Of a stretch of DNA of 64,000 nucleotides, positions 46,650 to 57,142 are shown one piece after another. The first letter of the stretch is position 1, and each line of letters opens with the position of its first letter. The notes beneath the pieces were generated by a model. That model saw only the letters and a program-made list of their open reading frames with translations. It was not told the DNA's origin and ran no database searches. The translations under genes and the position numbers were made by a program. Location: the NCBI RefSeq assembly GCF_020283565.1, contig NC_060063.1:44538856-44602855 (forward strand). The letters are read 5' to 3'. Source of the stretch: Trifolium pratense. Taxonomy: Eukaryota; Streptophyta; Magnoliopsida; Fabales; Fabaceae.

Positions 46650-47192
46650 TTAATGAGTTTTAGTGTATTTCAAGGATTTGGCGTATTTCACATCTGTAGA
46701 TGTTCTGGTGAACACTCAAAAGGGCTGATATTATTGATAATATGAAATTCTTTTACATAAGTTTATCAAATATGGACTAAAAAAAATCGTGTTCTCCTTT
46801 ACAATGAAAATGCAAAACTATTTATAGGCTGCAAATTTCTTCTTCTCCAAGTTTGATTTCCTGATTTTCGGCCACCACCGTCTTCTCCGGCGAGCCAGCG
46901 CAAGAATAGGGGTTGTTATCCTTTCCTTCGTCCCCAAGCTATGGAGGTTATGGGGGTGATGATTTCTTCCACGAGAAATTAAGTAGTTGATCATTTGGGA
47001 GAAGAATATATTTTGGGCGTGATTCATCTGTCAAAATTAGTTGGCACCACGCTGCTTCATCTCGCCATGTCTGGTAGTCTCGCCATCTCTCCTATTGGGT
47101 CTTCACGGATCATTTTGATTGGGCCTTGTTACTTTTGGACTTATTGGGCCTAATTAATTTGTCCCTTAGCCCATTGCCCGATCCAATAGATA
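46650..47192. other. Stretch without a recognised gene
   Basis: 46650-46710 continues the PPO-flank repeat. The rest has a few GC-richer segments (CCTTCGTCCCCAAGC, CTCGCCATCTCTCC) but no readable protein. A 69-codon minus-strand frame at 46818-47027 has no support. Confidence 0.4.
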
Positions 47193-47763
47193 TCTTATAT
47201 ACTATATATAAAGAGAATACATGAGTATTGTATTCTGGTTACATTGATTCCTAGATATGGGGATGGTGTCAAAATTAGTAGCATCAAGATAGAGTTTGAA
47301 TCTTGAAAAAATTGCAACCAACGAATAACCGTGTGTCTGACTAGTTGTTAGAGTTTCCTTTATCTTTTTTTGTTTTCTTGTCAAATAAATGGTGCAATTC
47401 TATCCTCAAGTTGGTGATTGGTGCAAATGAGAAAATATTGTTTTTTATGTGCAAATGAGGAAATATGGTTAATTATATAACGATCGATGATCCATTGACA
47501 TTAGTATACATGTTTAAAGTTATTTATTTGAATCTAAGGAAATGGATGAAACAGAATACCGTACTATATTAATGTAATTCAAACAAATTCTTAAAAAAAT
47601 AATCTCACGTATTAGGCCATATCTTTAAAAAATAATATTGAATATATCAAGAGCTTTAAAATTATATTTTTTAATGAGTTTGAGATTGAACCAAGTCATC
47701 TAAGTCATGTGGTATTTTGTGAGTATAAAAGAAATGTATCATTGAGCACGGGTCTATTACTAG
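47193..47763 (+). mobile_element. Candidate Helitron carrying the 3' end of a PPO gene
   Basis: Proposed ends: A then TCTTATATACTATATATAAA (47193) and GAGCACGGGTCTATTACTAG (47763) followed by T. The right end shares the GCACGGG-spacer-CTAG-T layout with the Helitron ends at 30216 and 56658, but its hairpin is incomplete. The interior is mostly PPO 3' coding and flanking sequence. Confidence 0.45.
47231..47306 (+). pseudogene. PPO 3'-terminal coding fragment
   Basis: It encodes VTLIPRYGDGVKISSIKIEFES and a TGA stop, matching the last 22 codons of the intact PPO with three substitutions visible. The rest of the gene is absent. The matching 3' flank (copy C) follows to about 47690. Confidence 0.9.
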
Positions 47764-48091
47764 TTCTTTCTATTCATAGTCGATGCGAGTGCTTAAAATT
47801 ATGATCATATTTCGTTTAAGAAACAAAATGTCGATTCGATTATAGTAACATTTTTTTTTAATTAATATTACTAACATTTTAAGAAGTTGCTATATTAACT
47901 ATTAAGTCTTTTTTTCTTTTATCAAGCTTTAAATGTTATGCGAAGGGTAAAAGAGGAAAAACATTATAACTTTTGAAAACATTTACAAAAGTTAACAATT
48001 CCTTAAAATACGTAAAAATGATAAAATGACTTACATTTTGGAACGGATGAGTACTAAAGTAGACATTTTTGCAACATACTACATTTAATTT

Positions 48092-49145
48092 TTATTTTTT
48101 TGATAAAGAAGAGGGCCTAAGCCCTAAAAAAAGAGAGATTAATTACAACGAAATAAGTCTAGGAGATAGTAATCCCTGTCTATCCGCATCAAGCAAATAT
48201 CTAACTTGACTAGAACATATACATCAAAATACATAGTATTCAAATCTAATGAGCAACCTATATATTTGTCAAAGCATTATTTGTTTCTCTATAAGAATGT
48301 GTGATTTTAACTTCCCATTCAATTCCTTCTCCAATAGCCTACTTATGCTTTTGATCAATAAAACCCCCGTCACACTAGTGGTTACTCCACTTTTGATAGC
48401 CGTAACAACTGCCACAGAGTCTACATCAAGCTCCACTAATCTAAATCTCATACTCCACGCATATCTCAACCCTTCCAAGCCAATCTTCTCTATTATTACG
48501 AAAAATTCCTCCACAACCAACAATTATCCTTCCTTTACAAGCTCCATCTATATTGAGCTTAACCCATCCATCTATCAGCGGCTTCCAACCAATCAACACG
48601 GTGCTTCGAGGCCTCTCAGAACCTATGCGTTGAGCCTTGTCTGCATCTCTATATTCCTTGCAGCGCTGCATCACAAACTGTACAGGATGTAACGGACAAA
48701 TAAAATTCTCATCATGATTATCTTTATTGCGCCAAATCCACAATTAATAACATAATGTTGCCTAGAATTCCGACCATCGAATATTCATAATCGCATCCAA
48801 ATCACCTTGTAAATTAAACTTGAACCAATGACTAAGCTCCCCAGTCCCCACCAAAGAATTCCGCGCGGCATTTGAGTAGTATAACCTGCATCCACATATT
48901 TCTAGCAATAACACAGTCCCTAAGAACATGTAAACAAGTCTCATCATAATCTCTATTTATGCTGGCATGAGGGATAATAGCTGCAATTTTCTGCAGTAGC
49001 TCGGCTGGTAACCATCCTTGCAATATACTCCAATTCCACTTCCCATCATCATCAACAAGTTCACAAACTTTCATATGCTGTAGATTAGAAGGAATGTGAG
49101 TAACGTGTTCATCAAACTTAACGAGAAGTCGTGCAAACCAAACTT
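48092..49145 (-). pseudogene. LINE ORF2 3' end: zinc-binding and RNase H domains
   Basis: On the minus strand from 49140: WSILQGWLPAELLQKIAAI and DETCLHVLRDCVIARNMW (zf-RVT), then WVKLNIDGACKG...GGIFRNN and EGLRYAWSMRFRLVELDVDS (RNase H of the plant RVT_3 type). At least three frameshifts break the chain. The minus-strand end (GCTTAGGCCCTCTTCTTTATC then an A-rich run, 48092-48130) looks like a LINE tail. Confidence 0.82.
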
Positions 49146-49248
49146 AATGACAGGTTAATATTTTAAACATTTAAATACTTTGGAATTGCAACATATATTT
49201 AAATTACCTACTTTGAAATGAAAAAAGAAAAGTCACGCCAAGCAAATA

Positions 49249-49780
49249 CTCCATCTGTTCCAAAATGTAAGTCCTTTTTGCATTTGTACGCATATTAAGA
49301 AATTGCTAACTTTTGTGAATGTTGTAAAAAATTATGGGTCTTGCTAACCAATGCTCCCGGTCACTAGTTAAGGAACTAAAAGAAGAAATAAAATAAAAGT
49401 TGTGCATGGAAAACATCAAAATATAAATTTTGTTGTATTGACTACACTATTTCTAAGTAAAACTTCTTAAATTTGAATCCTTAACAAGTGCCCCTGGGGC
49501 ACTATTTAGCATTTGCCAAAAATTATAATGTTTTTCCACTTTTACCTTTCACATAACATTTAAAGCTTTGTAAAAGAAAAAAAAGACTTAATAGTAACTC
49601 TTTATTTCTCTCTCATTGATATGCGTAAAAGCATGGCACAGGAAAACTAAAACAAAATATGGAAAAAGTGAATAAAAAGGGTAACATAGGAAGATCAACA
49701 ATAATTATACATTGATATTGTAAAATGCATTTTATTACAATTTTTTTTCCAAAGTGAGTTATATTTTGAAACGGACGGAG
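49249..49780. mobile_element. Stowaway-type MITE interrupted by another MITE
   Basis: Ends CTCCATCTGTTCCAAAATGT and ATTTTGAAACGGACGGAG, flanked by TA on both sides. About 341 bp before the nested insertion at 49336-49517. A decayed relative is at about 47880-48052. Confidence 0.8.
49336..49517. mobile_element. Nested Mutator-like MITE
   Basis: 182 bp with diverged inverted ends (about 39 bp: GGGTCTTGCTAACCAATGCT... and ...CACTATTTAGCATTTGCC) and a 9-bp target duplication AAAAATTAT (49327-49335 and 49518-49526), the size used by Mutator-type elements. Confidence 0.85.
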
Positions 49781-49782
49781 TA

Positions 49783-50384
49783 CGTGTTAATATACGGTAA
49801 CAATTTAAAAACCATCAATAAATGATAGTTTTAAATAAAAGGGAGAAATGACGTTTGAAATTTTAATAAAAATTAGAGACGTGAACTATCGAAAAATCAT
49901 GAGTGCTAGCAATACATTTTTTTTTTTTTTTTTATCAAAAGGAAAGGGAAGAAACAATACACACTACACTAGTAGGTAGTACTGAACAAAGGCTGAAAGC
50001 ACAAAACAAAAAATGAGAAAAAGGATGGAAAATTATAAAGTTAAAAACATATTTTTAATTAGTCCAATTTTTTTTAATTATTTGATTTAACTGCATCAAA
50101 AAGAAATTATTTTCATTAAAAAAAAATAATATTTGTGTTAACTAAAATTCTTCTTACTTTAATTTTCAGCATTTGGCAGTATTTCCAGGATGTGTACATA
50201 TTTGAGTGTTTTTATTCAAAAAGAATTAGCACGTGATTCACGTCTTATTAAGTAATAAGTTATAGAAAAATGGTAACAAACGGCCAACATAGGTAGGGAT
50301 CGTATTTCATTTTTCAAAAGAATAAATAATTAAATTACTAACATTTTAAGAGTATAAAAGTCTAATTATATTGCTGTAAAAAAA
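49783..50384. other. AT-rich stretch with PPO-flank repeat copy D
   Basis: No gene. 50160-50280 (GTGTACATATTTGAGTGTTT and beyond) matches 45920-46020. 49933-50035 resembles the LINE 3' tail at 50413-50620. Confidence 0.55.
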
Positions 50385-50880
50385 AAAGTCAATTATATTC
50401 GCTGCCAAAAAAAAGTTTAATAAAATTCACAAGAAGGGCAAAAGGAAAGGAAAGAAACAAACAATACAAATCTGCAGGTACATAGCAAAGGCTCAAAGCA
50501 CAAAACAAAAAAGTCTGATAAAATTCACAAAAAGGACAAAAGGAAAGGAAAGAAACAATACAAACCTGCACTGCAGGCAAAGGCTCAAAGTACAAAACAA
50601 AGAAACAGAAAAAGGAGGAGGAAAACCAAATTTACTGCCAATAAACACATCAAACCAGCAAAGCAACAAAACTAGCACAATCAAACCGTTAAAAACAAAT
50701 AAAAACAACTCAACAGCACATTGACAGCGGAACACATCTCCCTTATCTCTCGAAACAATCAATCGAATTCCATTGCCATTGGTAGAGCAAATACGGCTGA
50801 CACGTAAATTTACCCAAGCTCCAATGCAAAGAAGCCACCTTAATTTCATCCACCACCTCATTCCAAGATTTTGAACCATT
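50385..50880 (-). mobile_element. LINE 3' end with duplicated tail
   Basis: On the minus strand, 50880-50750 reads as the C-terminal end of a plant LINE ORF2 (SKSWNEVVDEIKVASLHW, then a W...NSIDCF ending). It is followed by a 3' tail whose roughly 100-bp segment (GTTTGTATTGTTTCTTTCC and beyond) is present twice, then an A-rich end. Confidence 0.5.
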
Positions 50881-50887
50881 GTTAAAA

Positions 50888-51073
50888 AAAAGACTTCCTA
50901 ACAAGTGCCTGCTGGGCATTCTTTAAGCATTTCATTTAAAGAAACTTTTTATTCAAAAAGTTAAATATTACAATTTCCAATGCGATAAATTTACGCATTC
51001 CGATAAAAATTCTATAAAAAGCTTACTATTTAGGGGCTTAAAGAGTGCCCCGGGGTACTATTTAGCATTTGCC
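50888..51073. mobile_element. Mutator-like MITE, relative of the one at 49336
   Basis: Ends CTTCCTAACAAGTGCCTGCT and GGTACTATTTAGCATTTGCC match the 49336-49517 family as inverted repeats. Target duplication not clear. Confidence 0.65.
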
Positions 51074-51164
51074 AAAAAAAAATACAATCATTTCTAGCCT
51101 AATTATATGTGCAAAATACATGACGCCATTGCTAAAAATATATGCATTTATATCAAAAACATTA

Positions 51165-51423
51165 CTCCCTCCGTCCCAAAAAGAATGACCCATTTTGAAT
51201 ATATGCACTATTCATATATATTGTTTTGACCATATTTTTCTACTAATAAATAAAAATAAATATTAACATATAAGATGTTGTTAGATTCGTCTCGATGAGT
51301 ATTTTCAAAATATCAATTTTTTATAATTTTTACTATTATACAATTAAAGATATTAGTCGCCAAAGTTATGCATTGGCATGCGTGTTTCGGTCAACTGGGT
51401 CATTCTTTTTGGGACGGAGGGAG
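51165..51423. mobile_element. Stowaway-type MITE with perfect 28-bp inverted ends
   Basis: 259 bp flanked by TA (51163-51164 and 51424-51425). The first 28 bp (CTCCCTCCGTCCCAAAAAGA...) are an exact inverted match to the last 28, which marks a young copy. Confidence 0.95.
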
Positions 51424-51425
51424 TA

Positions 51426-53127
51426 GTAACAAAGTCTTCTATATCTTTTGAGAAATGGAAGATGGTTCTACTCAAAGTTCTATTAATAATTTCTATTGAT
51501 TGAAATTTACTCAAAGTTCCACTACATTAATTTACTCATACTTCTAATAATTTCTTATGAATGCTTTGGAGTGAGTTTCTACAATTTTTCACAAACTTTA
51601 ATTGATTGACTTTCTTCAGTTATATCATTGTTTTTTCCAATTCTCTTCCACTTTCTTCAATTATATGGTAGATTGAATTGTGTGGGAACAAGTAGAATAA
51701 CTACCCACTGATAAAGTACAAAACTACTGTAAAATCAAACGACTATAACCTTTATGCACTTGACTTTATCTAATAAATCATGATATGCAACACAAAGGGA
51801 ACCATTAAGAATGAACTAAAGATATGAACAAATCACTTGCCTAAAACTACGGAAAGATATGCAACACAAAGGGAACCATTAAGAGAAACTATTAGTTAAC
51901 CGAACAAACTAAAGTAAACTAAAGAGAACCATTAATTATTTCTTGGCCAGACTTTACTTACCTCGCGGCTAAACTCTGCACTACTAGGGTTTCTTTCCCC
52001 AGGAACCAGAGGGTTATAAACCAAAAAAGGGAACCATTAATTAACCCAACAACCTAAAGATATAAATTCTGAAGTAAAAAACTCCACTAGAGCTAACAAA
52101 AAGAGAGCGACACAACATGGTGAATTACCACACAAAGGGCAAACAACATGCCTTGGAAAAGCATCTTTCGATTTGGACCACCAAAAAGCTAGGAAGGAGA
52201 GTTGCTCATTAGTCATTACCACTTGAAACCACCCTTCAAAGAATAAATCGATATTCTAAAGAAATAAAATGGTTTGTCTATTATGCTCGAATGCCCTGCG
52301 TTACATGCTCGGGTAAATACTAAATAGATTAGATTTGTTCTAGCCATATAGACAGTAGACACTAAATCAATATAATATTGTGAATATGATTTGTTTTGAA
52401 GAATTATTGTGAATATGATTATTACATTGTGCAGCTCAAAAGCAAAGGAAATGAAACAACTCAAACTGAATTTGATGCTGGATCGCATCTACTACTCGTA
52501 GAGTCAGTTTCTGGAGAAAACAAATATGATTGGATAGACAAGTTTGAAAAGACAGAATTCAGAAGAAAAAACAAATATACAAGGACTAAGTATCTTTATA
52601 TATAATAGGAATAAAATTTGCAACAATCAAAACCCTAATTTTGGGTTAACATGGGCGGGAATCTACTAATTAAGGCAGGGCTTGCATCATAAAATTCTTA
52701 TTAAGTGTATTTAACTACTCCTGTGTATTACCAAGACAATTGTCCATCCCATGCTTAATTTACCAAGACAATTGTATTCCCTAACTAATAGCATAATTAG
52801 TTGGCAAAACTTTAATACTACTATATGCTCTTTAATGATTCTATCTCTCTATTCTTTTTCATATACTGTTGGAACAAAGAGCACAATATTATGTGAATTG
52901 AAAATAAAATATGTCTAATGTGTATAATTAAAATAAATATTTTATTTTCTATTTTAGAGCATGTGTTGAAAAAATCACATGTATTTGGTTTTCCTATTTT
53001 ATAGATCTCTGGAGGTACTACCCAAAACTGTTCCTATTATTTAGGAAAGGAGTTAATAGGATATTAGAAAAACCGGTCTCTATCTATTTCTTTTCATCAG
53101 TTCATTAACTGAAGTTTTTTTTACTTA
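51426..53127. other. Gene-poor stretch
   Basis: No supported gene. A 23-bp sequence (GATATGCAACACAAAGGGAACC...) occurs twice, at about 51782 and 51848. A minus-strand frame at 52037-52222 (CPLCGNSPCC) might be a LINE zinc-region scrap but cannot be confirmed. Confidence 0.45.
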
Positions 53128-53631
53128 TAAGACCATTTACAATGGTATGAAAAAAGGGTGTTGAATGTGTGTTTCAACAGTTGAAACCATTGGAGGGTAC
53201 CTGTTGAAAGCTTGCTGGCAGAGGGAGAAGATGAATTCTTTCAACATGTTGAATCTGACACGAGGGGGACGCGTGGCAATTTTTCCTTGGCCAAGACTGG
53301 CGCGTGTGAAACACGCGCGGACAGTGAGAGTGGTCTGCAGATTACGCGGAGAGAGAAACAGACTTTGGATAAAGGCAGCCACGTGGCTGCTGCTGATTGG
53401 TCCGGTGGATTTTTATGATTTTTATCCTTTGAACTCAATTATTTCATTGAAAATTAATTTTTAAATTTTTAATTTTTATACCAAAATTCGTGATTTTTTT
53501 TTCTCTACAAATAGAGACTTGGTTCATTTCATTTGGACACAGAAAAAAAAACCAAATTTTTCACTATCTTAATCTATTATTAACTTTCTAATTAGTCATT
53601 CTTTTGAAGTTTTAATCTTTTTTTTAGTGAA

Positions 53632-54591
53632 ATGGATCCCAACAATTCTTCTAATTATCCCAACAATTCTCAAAATCCCAACAATTCCCAAAACTCCAAC
53701 AATTATCAAAACCCCAACAATTATCAAAATCCCAACAATTATCAAAATTCAAATCAATTTTTCAATCAATATCCTCAAAACACACCTAATTTTGGTTTAA
53801 CACCAAATTTCAACCAATCATCCTTTGTTCCAAATTTTCATCCATATTATGGAACTATGCTGAGAAATCCATCTCAAACACCCCCGTTTAATGGTTACAT
53901 GCTGATGGTTAATGAAAATTTTTCGAGTGGTGGTACAACTAACTTTCCCGAATTTTCAACACAATTAACTATTGTTAATGAAGATTCAACTCCTGTGAGC
54001 AAGAAAAACCATCAACCATCATGGAACACTGAACAAAATTTGGTGCTAATTAGTGGGTGGATCAAATTTGGAACAAGCAGTGTTGTCGGGAAAAACCAGA
54101 AAGGTGAAACATATTGGGGTCAAATTGCTGACTATTGTAATGAGCATTGCTCATTCGATCCTCCGCGTGATGGAGTTGCATGCCGAAACCGTTTTAATTA
54201 TATGAACAAAATACTGGGTAAATGGATTGGCGCTTATGATGGCGCTAAGCGTCTCCAAGGAAGTGGTTGGTCCGAGAATGATGTTTTGGCAAAAGCGCAG
54301 GAAATATATGCATGTGGGAAGAATGTTCGGTTCACTTTAATGGAAGAATGGAATGCTCTCCGTGATCAACCACGTTATAGTAGTCAAGTGGGATCTGGAA
54401 GTAGTGGATCTAAGAGATCTCACGAGAGTGATGCATGTGGCTCAAACTCTGTAGGATCTAGTGCTCGTCCTATAGGTAGGGATGCAGCCAAAAAGAAGGG
54501 AAAAAAGAAAGCTTCCACACCCACAGAGGTGGTGGACAAAGAATGGGATACTTACATGAAAATGAGGGAGAAAGAGGTGGAACATTTGTAG
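53632..54591 (+). CDS. Harbinger ORF1, Myb/SANT-like DNA-binding protein
   Basis: 319 residues. Residues 1-45 are an Asn-rich repeat (PNNSQNPNN, NYQNPNNYQN). The Myb/SANT-like region (about 122-210) has W127, W139, W160 and W195 in PSWNTEQNLVLISGW, KGETYWGQIADYCN and ILGKWIGAYDGA. A basic KKKGKKK cluster follows (285-292). In the family, ORF1 partners the transposase and is often mislabelled as NAM-associated or GST-like. The frame stops at 54589-54591, but the next frame (54618-54719) reads KMKMYLKLSSDENLDDRKK and ends ELFP, the usual C-terminus, so a small indel has shortened the protein by about 40 residues. Confidence 0.88.
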   Translation: MDPNNSSNYPNNSQNPNNSQNSNNYQNPNNYQNPNNYQNSNQFFNQYPQNTPNFGLTPNFNQSSFVPNFHPYYGTMLRNPSQTPPFNGYMLMVNENFSSGGTTNFPEFSTQLTIVNEDSTPVSKKNHQPSWNTEQNLVLISGWIKFGTSSVVGKNQKGETYWGQIADYCNEHCSFDPPRDGVACRNRFNYMNKILGKWIGAYDGAKRLQGSGWSENDVLAKAQEIYACGKNVRFTLMEEWNALRDQPRYSSQVGSGSSGSKRSHESDACGSNSVGSSARPIGRDAAKKKGKKKASTPTEVVDKEWDTYMKMREKEVEHL

Positions 54592-54733
54592 TTTCCAATC
54601 AACAAGAGAAAAACAGACTTAAGAAAATGAAAATGTATCTGAAGTTAAGTTCTGATGAGAATCTCGATGACCGGAAGAAAGCCATGTTGGACACATTGGC
54701 CCAAGAACTGTTTCCATAATTAATTTCAATCAA

Positions 54734-54889
54734 TGTAGTGTACCGCGACCATATTCAACCGAGGTATTACCCGCTTTTGCAAATCATGTGCGTGCTAGAT
54801 CTGAGTTCCGTGATCAAAAAGCTCATCACGAATTGCAAGCAGATCTAGTGAAGCACATATGGACCAAATTTGGAATGTTTCAGGATTAA
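54734..54889 (+). pseudogene. Harbinger transposase C-terminal remnant
   Basis: Fifty-one codons reading STEVLPAFANHVRARSEF and HHELQADLVKHIWTKFG, then a stop. This is the conserved tail of plant PIF transposases. The DDE catalytic domain that should precede it is absent, which shows an internal deletion between ORF1 and this tail. Confidence 0.85.
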
Positions 54890-55339
54890 AGATGATTTGT
54901 TTCGTATTTGTGTGTTGTTTCGTATTTTAAGTTAGTTTGCATCGTATTAATTACGTAACTTGTGTGTTGTATTGCATTTTAAGTTAATTTGTATCGTACT
55001 AATTACGTTATTTGTGTGATGTATTGCATTTTAAATTAAGAAAATAAAAAAAATATTTAAATAAATTTTGTTAAGTGTATTATTTTAATTTAATTTTAAT
55101 CGATAATTATAATGTTATTTAATCATAAAAACAAAAAAATAAAATTTAAATAAGAATATGAAATAGAAAGTGGTGGGGTAGAGAAAGTGGTGGGGTATGG
55201 TGTTGAATATAAAAACCATTGGAGAGGGTAAAAGTTGAATGTGTGTTGAATGATTAGGTGGAAGAAAGAGAAAATGATGTGGAGTGAAAAAGTGGGTGTT
55301 GAATATTTTTTGGTGTTGAAACCATTGTGGGTAGTCTAA

Positions 55340-56464
55340 GAAAACAACCCTAGCTGATAAGAGGCAGAATAGCTGCCGCCGGAAAAAATTAACTGTTCTA
55401 AAGGGTCATGTAAGTGGGTACAAAAGCAATAGCATAAAGCTGTCAGGTGCTTCAAGATAAGTCTTGATAAATATGAATTAGAAAACCAGAATCATGGTTT
55501 ATGTTGCACCAAGGCTGTTTCATTATGAGTGGCTGCACGTGGCAAAAATTAATTAAGAAAATCATATGGCTCCTGCAGTACAATAAGGTTTGTCCCTTTG
55601 GCTATTAGTTTGTTTAATAAATACCAAATCATGTTTCAGGTATGAGGTTTTTGCTATTACAAACATGTTATTGAAATTATAATTGTTGTAGTAGTAAAAA
55701 TAGTTGTGATGGGGATGTTTTGATTAACACAAAACATATTTAAAGAAAAAATACACTGAATCAGATTTGTTATCGAATTGTGTCAATTAAAATTAGAATG
55801 AATAAACTAGACACATTACTTGATTTCTTTACTTGGTTTTTCAAATTGTAAAGATTTACATTAAGCTCTCTGTTTAAATTTTAAAGTATATTGTTGTATA
55901 TGATTATGTGATGTGAGATACTAATATTAACATTAGTATCATTTATTTAAGAATGATCTAGTATCATAGTTCCTTCAAATTTAAGAATGGTCATAGCGCC
56001 ATATTCCCTATAATTTGAATGGTCTTAGTTACCATATAAGAATGGTCTCGGTATCATAGTAGAATGGACTTAAAATCATTGCGCAATTGTTTTAGTACCA
56101 TAATTGAGGGTGTAATTCTTGCCCGATATCTACAATGCAGTATTTATCGGTATCAGTAGAGAACGAGACTGTTTTATCCTGGAGACTTCGTGGTTGATCG
56201 TCTGTCTTGCACAATTTTGGGCAGTGCCGCGAAACGTCTTAAAAAAAACGTATTCACCCACAACTCAATCCAATAATCTCTTCGGTAGCTGAAAATTATT
56301 TTTTAATGATTTTTGAACCTCGGAAACAACATATACACTCTCTCTTTCTCTCCTTTCTAAGTTTCTATACGTTTCCTTTCACTTCTCAAGCTTATTTCAC
56401 TTCTCATATTCTCTAGCATCAGTCGTGTATTAGATTAAACCTATGTAATTTCTCGAGTGTCGAT
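55340..56464. other. Stretch without a recognised gene
   Basis: AT-rich and non-coding. Degenerate AGAATGGTC / AGTATCATAG motifs recur between 55920 and 56080. Confidence 0.45.
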
Positions 56465-56562
56465 ATTAAAATCGAGTATGCACGCATAGATTATTGAGGT
56501 ATGTAGTTTCAAGAAGAGAAGAAAATAAATTAAAATCGAGTATGCACGCATAGATTATTGAG
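56465..56562 (+). repeat. 34-bp direct repeat, two copies
   Basis: ATTAAAATCGAGTATGCACG and the next 14 bases are exact at 56465-56498 and 56529-56562, with about 30 bp between. Confidence 0.9.
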
Positions 56563-56628
56563 CAGATGAAGGGCTGCATAATTCCAATAAATTTTTAGAA
56601 ATGTATAATATTGTATCGCATTATCTGA

Positions 56629-56658
56629 CCCGTGCAAACGCACGGGAAAAACGTCTAG
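56629..56658 (+). mobile_element. Helitron 3' terminus
   Basis: Hairpin CCCGTGC-AAAC-GCACGGG (56629-56646), eight bases, then CTAG (56655-56658) followed by T. The 5' end of this element was not identified, so only the terminus is listed. Confidence 0.75.
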
Positions 56659-57142
56659 TTGTCCCGAACACCAATAAGCAAAGGAAATGCACCAATGGAT
56701 CTTAGCAAATCAGAAGATAGATCAGATGAGGACCCTTTTGCTGAACTTGAAAGCATCCTATTGGGAAGTCCAAAGTTCTTGCCAAAAGTAACTTGTACTA
56801 CAAGTAATGTTGCTTTAAGTGAAGCTTTTCATTGGAAAACTCACTCGAGTCCATTCTCTGTGACGAAGAAATTACATGCACCTTTGGAAAACATAAAACA
56901 AGCAACCAACATATGAAAAAGTTTCTCCTAAAGTTGTGGCGCTTGTCCTAAAAATGACATGCTCTATTGAGAATCTTTTCAAAGACTTTGTCATGACTAC
57001 AAATGTGGTTGATGATCACATTGATACTTTGAAACAAAAAGAAAAGCTTATGCAGCGAGTAAGAGATGCCGAGAAACAGAAGGAATCGATGAAGAAGGAA
57101 AATAGTCAGTTCAAGGATGAAGCCAAGCTTTTTGAGGGATAA
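56659..57142 (+). pseudogene. Unidentified coding-like fragments with a coiled coil
   Basis: Two adjacent frames. 56659-56916 encodes an acidic protein piece (SEDRSDEDPFAELESILLG) and 56936-57142 a helical, charged piece (KQKEKLMQRVRDAEKQKES) with coiled-coil character. They are in different frames and may be one broken gene. The first frame begins exactly where the Helitron ends, so its 5' part was probably separated by that insertion. I do not recognise the family. Confidence 0.4.

Larger units (their letters stand above)
53131..55336 (+). mobile_element. PIF/Harbinger transposon, internally deleted
   Basis: 2206 bp, ends GACCATTTACAATGGT and ACCATTGTGGGTAGTC, target duplication TAA (53128-53130 and 55337-55339). 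Subterminal GTGTTGAA motifs recur at both ends. It retains ORF1 (Myb-like) and only the last 51 codons of ORF2 (transposase), so it is non-autonomous yet still coding. Confidence 0.93.

Noticed and set aside
53165..53464. ORFs near the left end of the Harbinger element
   Set aside because: The GC-richer subterminal region gives chance frames on both strands; no family match and ORF1 starts later.
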